From assembly GCA_038240875.1 (NCBI GenBank), contig JBBRGG010000066.1, positions 1-15,208 of the forward strand: a stretch of DNA of 15,208 nucleotides, given 5' to 3'. The DNA comes from JBBRGG01 sp038240875. Its GTDB lineage: Bacteria; Planctomycetota; Phycisphaerae; Phycisphaerales; UBA1924. The translations under genes and the position numbers were made by a program. The notes beneath the pieces are model-generated. The model did no database searches, was not told the DNA's origin, and saw nothing but the letters and a program-made list of their open reading frames with translations. Within the stretch, counting starts at the first letter, position 1, and every line of letters begins with the position of its first letter. Shown here in pieces: positions 13,117 through 15,208 of the stretch.

Positions 13117-14511
13117 ATGGCCAAGAACAAGTCTGACGGCTCCGACGGGACGACGCCCCCAACCAATGGCACCAATGGGTCTAATGGGTCCAATGGCTCC
13201 AATGGGTCTAATGGAAGTACTACGGCTACCGCTGGCAGCGACGCCGGGTTCAAAGGCCGCAAGGTCACGACCTGTTCATTCTGTGGCAAGACCAGCCGAG
13301 AAGTCGGCGCGATGGTCGAAGGCCCCAGCAGCGTGTACATTTGTGGCCAGTGCACCGACCTGTGCCAGAACATCTTCAAGCAAGAAAAGCGACGCGTCTC
13401 AACCGCCGCCTCATCGCTGCGAGAGATCCCCGCGCCTCGCGAGATCAAGGGTTTCCTCGATCAATACGTCATCGGCCAGGATTACGCCAAACGCGCTCTC
13501 GCTGTCGCGGTCCACACGCACTACAAGCGTTTGACACATATCGATCGCGCGGAAGCTGGCTCGGTTGAGCTCGATAAGAGCAACATCCTTATGATCGGGC
13601 CCACGGGCTCGGGCAAAACGCTCTTGGTCAAAAGCCTGGCCCGCATGCTTAAGGTGCCCTTTGCCATCGGTGATGCGACCACGCTGACCGAAGCTGGTTA
13701 CGTCGGCGAAGACGTTGAGAATTTGCTCTTAAAGCTTCTTCAAGCAGCGGACTTTGATGTTGATGCGGCCCAGCGTGGCATCATTTACATCGACGAGATC
13801 GACAAGATTGGCAAGACGTCCAACAACGTCTCGATCACGCGCGACGTCTCGGGCGAAGGCGTGCAGCAGTCGCTGCTCAAAATGCTCGAAGGCACAGTTT
13901 CCAATGTGCCGCCTCAGGGTGGCCGAAAGCATCCCGAGCAGCAGTACATCCAGATCGACACGACCAATGTGCTATTCATCTGCGGCGGCACGTTCACCGG
14001 CATCGAAGAGATCATTCGTAGACGCCTAGGCACGACTCGCATCGGCTTCCATACCAACTCGCCGACAAACGCCGCGAATGATGCGGACAAGACTTCGCTC
14101 CTTCGCGATGCCACGCCGGACGACCTGATCGAATTCGGCATGATCCCCGAGTTTGTTGGTCGCTTGCCGGTGCTCGCGCCGCTTGCACCGTTGACCATCG
14201 AGGCGCTCATCTCGGTCATGACCGAGCCCAAGAACGCAATTGTCCGCCAGTATCAGCACCTCTTCTCGATCGAAGGTGCGACGCTGACCTTCACGCCTTC
14301 TGCTTTGCGAATCCTCGCCGAACGGGCAGCCAAGCGTGACACGGGCGCACGTGCGCTGCGTGGCGTGATGGAAGAACTCATGCTCGACATCATGTACCAG
14401 TTGCCCGAACAGGACAACACTGGTGCCGAGTATGTGATCGATGGCCCCGCGCTGACCGGTAAGATCTCGCTGGATCAAGTCCGGACCAATCGGAAGAAGG
14501 AATCGGCATAA
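13117..14511 (+). CDS. clpX: ATP-dependent Clp protease ATP-binding subunit ClpX
   Basis: AAA+ unfoldase that feeds tagged substrates to the ClpP peptidase in the cytoplasm. 464 residues against a usual 410-430; the excess is N-terminal. Residues 1-48 are low complexity with TNG/SNG repeats (16-33). The C4 zinc-binding domain follows, with Cys53/Cys56 and Cys76/Cys79. The AAA+ core has Walker A GPTGSGKT (161-168), pore loop GYVG (194-197), Walker B IIYIDE (222-227), the second pore loop RDVSGEGVQQ (242-251), the RKH motif (270-272) and sensor 2 GARALR (410-415). The ClpP-docking IGF tripeptide is present at 309-311, so it should act with ClpP. No clpP or tig gene is in the window, unlike the common tig-clpP-clpX order. 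The start has AGGAGAGG (13103-13110) six bases upstream. An intrinsic terminator follows. Confidence 0.98.
   Translation: MAKNKSDGSDGTTPPTNGTNGSNGSNGSNGSNGSTTATAGSDAGFKGRKVTTCSFCGKTSREVGAMVEGPSSVYICGQCTDLCQNIFKQEKRRVSTAASSLREIPAPREIKGFLDQYVIGQDYAKRALAVAVHTHYKRLTHIDRAEAGSVELDKSNILMIGPTGSGKTLLVKSLARMLKVPFAIGDATTLTEAGYVGEDVENLLLKLLQAADFDVDAAQRGIIYIDEIDKIGKTSNNVSITRDVSGEGVQQSLLKMLEGTVSNVPPQGGRKHPEQQYIQIDTTNVLFICGGTFTGIEEIIRRRLGTTRIGFHTNSPTNAANDADKTSLLRDATPDDLIEFGMIPEFVGRLPVLAPLAPLTIEALISVMTEPKNAIVRQYQHLFSIEGATLTFTPSALRILAERAAKRDTGARALRGVMEELMLDIMYQLPEQDNTGAEYVIDGPALTGKISLDQVRTNRKKESA
13162..13215 (+). repeat. 9-bp tandem repeat coding for the ClpX TNG/SNG segment
   Basis: Six in-frame 9-bp units follow each other: ACCAATGGC, ACCAATGGG, TCTAATGGG, TCCAATGGC, TCCAATGGG and TCTAATGGA. 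They encode residues 16-33. Variation sits mostly at third codon positions and at the Thr/Ser exchange, so the tripeptide seems to be kept by selection or by recent copying. Confidence 0.92.
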
Positions 14512-14541
14512 GATCGCTCGGTACGCTATTTGATTAACTAC

Positions 14542-14577
14542 GCCGCCTTGCTCTTTGCTGAGTAAGGCGGCTTTCTT
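14542..14577 (+). terminator. Intrinsic terminator of clpX
   Basis: GCCGCCTT (14542-14549) pairs with AAGGCGGC (14564-14571). Past one mismatch a CT/AG pair extends the stem around an 8-nt loop. TTTCTT follows directly. It starts 30 bases after the clpX stop. Confidence 0.88.
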
Positions 14578-14589
14578 GTGTGTCTGCAC

Positions 14590-14607
14590 ATTCGCGCACG
14601 TGCGAAT
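14590..14607. other. Inverted repeat between clpX terminator and the edge gene
   Basis: ATTCGC-GCACGT-GCGAAT gives a 6-bp stem with a 6-nt loop. It also contains the overlapping palindrome CGCACGTGCG. It lies 10 bases after the stop of the minus-strand edge gene, but has no T-run on either strand. Confidence 0.35.
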
Positions 14608-14617
14608 CAGAGCAATT

Positions 14618-15208
14618 TCAGCCAATCGCAATTGCGCCCCAAGCCTCGCCCACACGCACTATCGCGTGGACATGCAGGCCCATTTCGATGACCCGCCTTG
14701 CTTCGATGGGGGTTGTAGTCAAAAGGTGCATCTTGGCATCACGCGCGTTGGGCGTGATGTTGGCACGGGTCAACAGTTCGGCGTGCTGATCGCACCAACG
14801 AGCCGCCGCGAGAAGTGATACGACCGCCGACGAGAGTGGTGCACTCCCTGATGCAAACGCGATCAGGTGAGCGTGACCAGCTTGGTCGACCGCAATTGAA
14901 ACTTCAGGAGCCGCGACGCAGGTGATGCCTACGGCCGCTAGCGATGATATTTCCATGCTGCAGGCTACCAGTCGCACGAGCTCGTGAGGCGAAGTGGAAG
15001 GTGTGGGCGAAGATGAAGTCAAGCTTGGTGAAGTAGTAGGCGAGCTGATACATGGAGCTGAAGCAATCGATGGCTGGGGTGATACATGATCGCTCGATTC
15101 GCTTTCCAGTGGAGCCACTGATCCCTTGGAGGTGCTTTGTGATTGGGCTGGTGGCATGAGAGCAGTTGGCATGAGATTTATCAATTCGAGAGCGGGTTGC
15201 ACACGCAT
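14618..15208 (-). CDS. Protein of unknown function, N-terminus at or beyond the window edge
   Basis: At least 196 residues on the minus strand. The first in-frame ATG seen is the last three bases of the window, so it may start earlier. Residues 15-75 are Ser/Thr/Pro-rich and low complexity. The part after about 76 looks folded: ELVRLVACSMEISSLAAVG, then VSIAVDQAGHAHLIAFASG (strand-rich) and a helical SSAVVSLLAAARWCDQH. It ends with AKMHLLTTTPIEARRVIEM and LHVHAIVRVGEAWGAIAIG. I recognise no named family. No signal peptide is visible in the part available. The gene converges with clpX, leaving 106 bases between stops. Alternative frames on the opposite strand here are short and unconvincing. 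Confidence 0.65.
   Translation of the reverse strand: MRVQPALELINLMPTALMPPAQSQSTSKGSVAPLESESSDHVSPQPSIASAPCISSPTTSPSLTSSSPTPSTSPHELVRLVACSMEISSLAAVGITCVAAPEVSIAVDQAGHAHLIAFASGSAPLSSAVVSLLAAARWCDQHAELLTRANITPNARDAKMHLLTTTPIEARRVIEMGLHVHAIVRVGEAWGAIAIG

Overview
This window looks like chromosomal housekeeping DNA from a moderately GC-rich bacterium. I see no phage, plasmid, IS or CRISPR signature and no rRNA or tRNA gene. The best guess for the organism is a planctomycete of the Phycisphaerae type. That is inference, from the DnaG N-terminus, an oversized primary sigma factor with a long spacer between regions 1.2 and 2, and a tiny Lys/Ala nucleoid-type protein. It rests on recognition and not on a search.

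Layout, left to right. Positions 1-958 (minus) hold the N-terminal part of an iron/thiamine-type ABC permease. Then comes a 17-bp tandem repeat that runs into the 3' end of an M16-family protein (1138-2433, minus) whose zinc motif is degenerate. An AT-rich divergent spacer (2434-3120) separates it from a 39-residue Lys/Ala-rich protein (3121-3240, plus), which has a long hairpin-rich 3' region ending in a strong intrinsic terminator (3444-3481). Positions 3506-3893 carry the decayed remains of a DUF4160/DUF2442 pair, including a clear one-base frameshift. Next are the primary sigma factor rpoD (4209-6701, minus) and primase dnaG (7058-9295, minus), in the order dnaG to rpoD as in the macromolecular-synthesis gene cluster, with a 356-bp leader between them. 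The plus strand then carries acylphosphatase (9756-10142), a HAD phosphatase (10245-10970), a conserved-looking protein of unknown function (11160-11921), a SHOCT-like single-pass membrane protein (12082-12699), a 417-bp non-coding block rich in inverted repeats, and clpX (13117-14511) with a terminator. A minus-strand protein of unknown function (14618-15208) reaches the window edge.

How the genes fit together: dnaG and rpoD link replication initiation to housekeeping transcription, and clpX is the protease unfoldase. The others are metabolic or unknown and do not form one pathway. A recurring theme is low-complexity, probably disordered extensions on otherwise ordinary proteins (RpoD C-terminus, ClpX N-terminus, acylphosphatase N-terminus, SHOCT-protein C-terminus, permease N-terminus, edge-protein N-terminus). 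Several are encoded by short in-frame tandem DNA repeats. I did not find a convincing new multi-gene system. The most interesting items are the RpoD tail, the zinc-less M16 protein, the Lys-rich gene with its structured 3' region, the broken DUF4160/DUF2442 locus, and the inverted repeats upstream of clpX.
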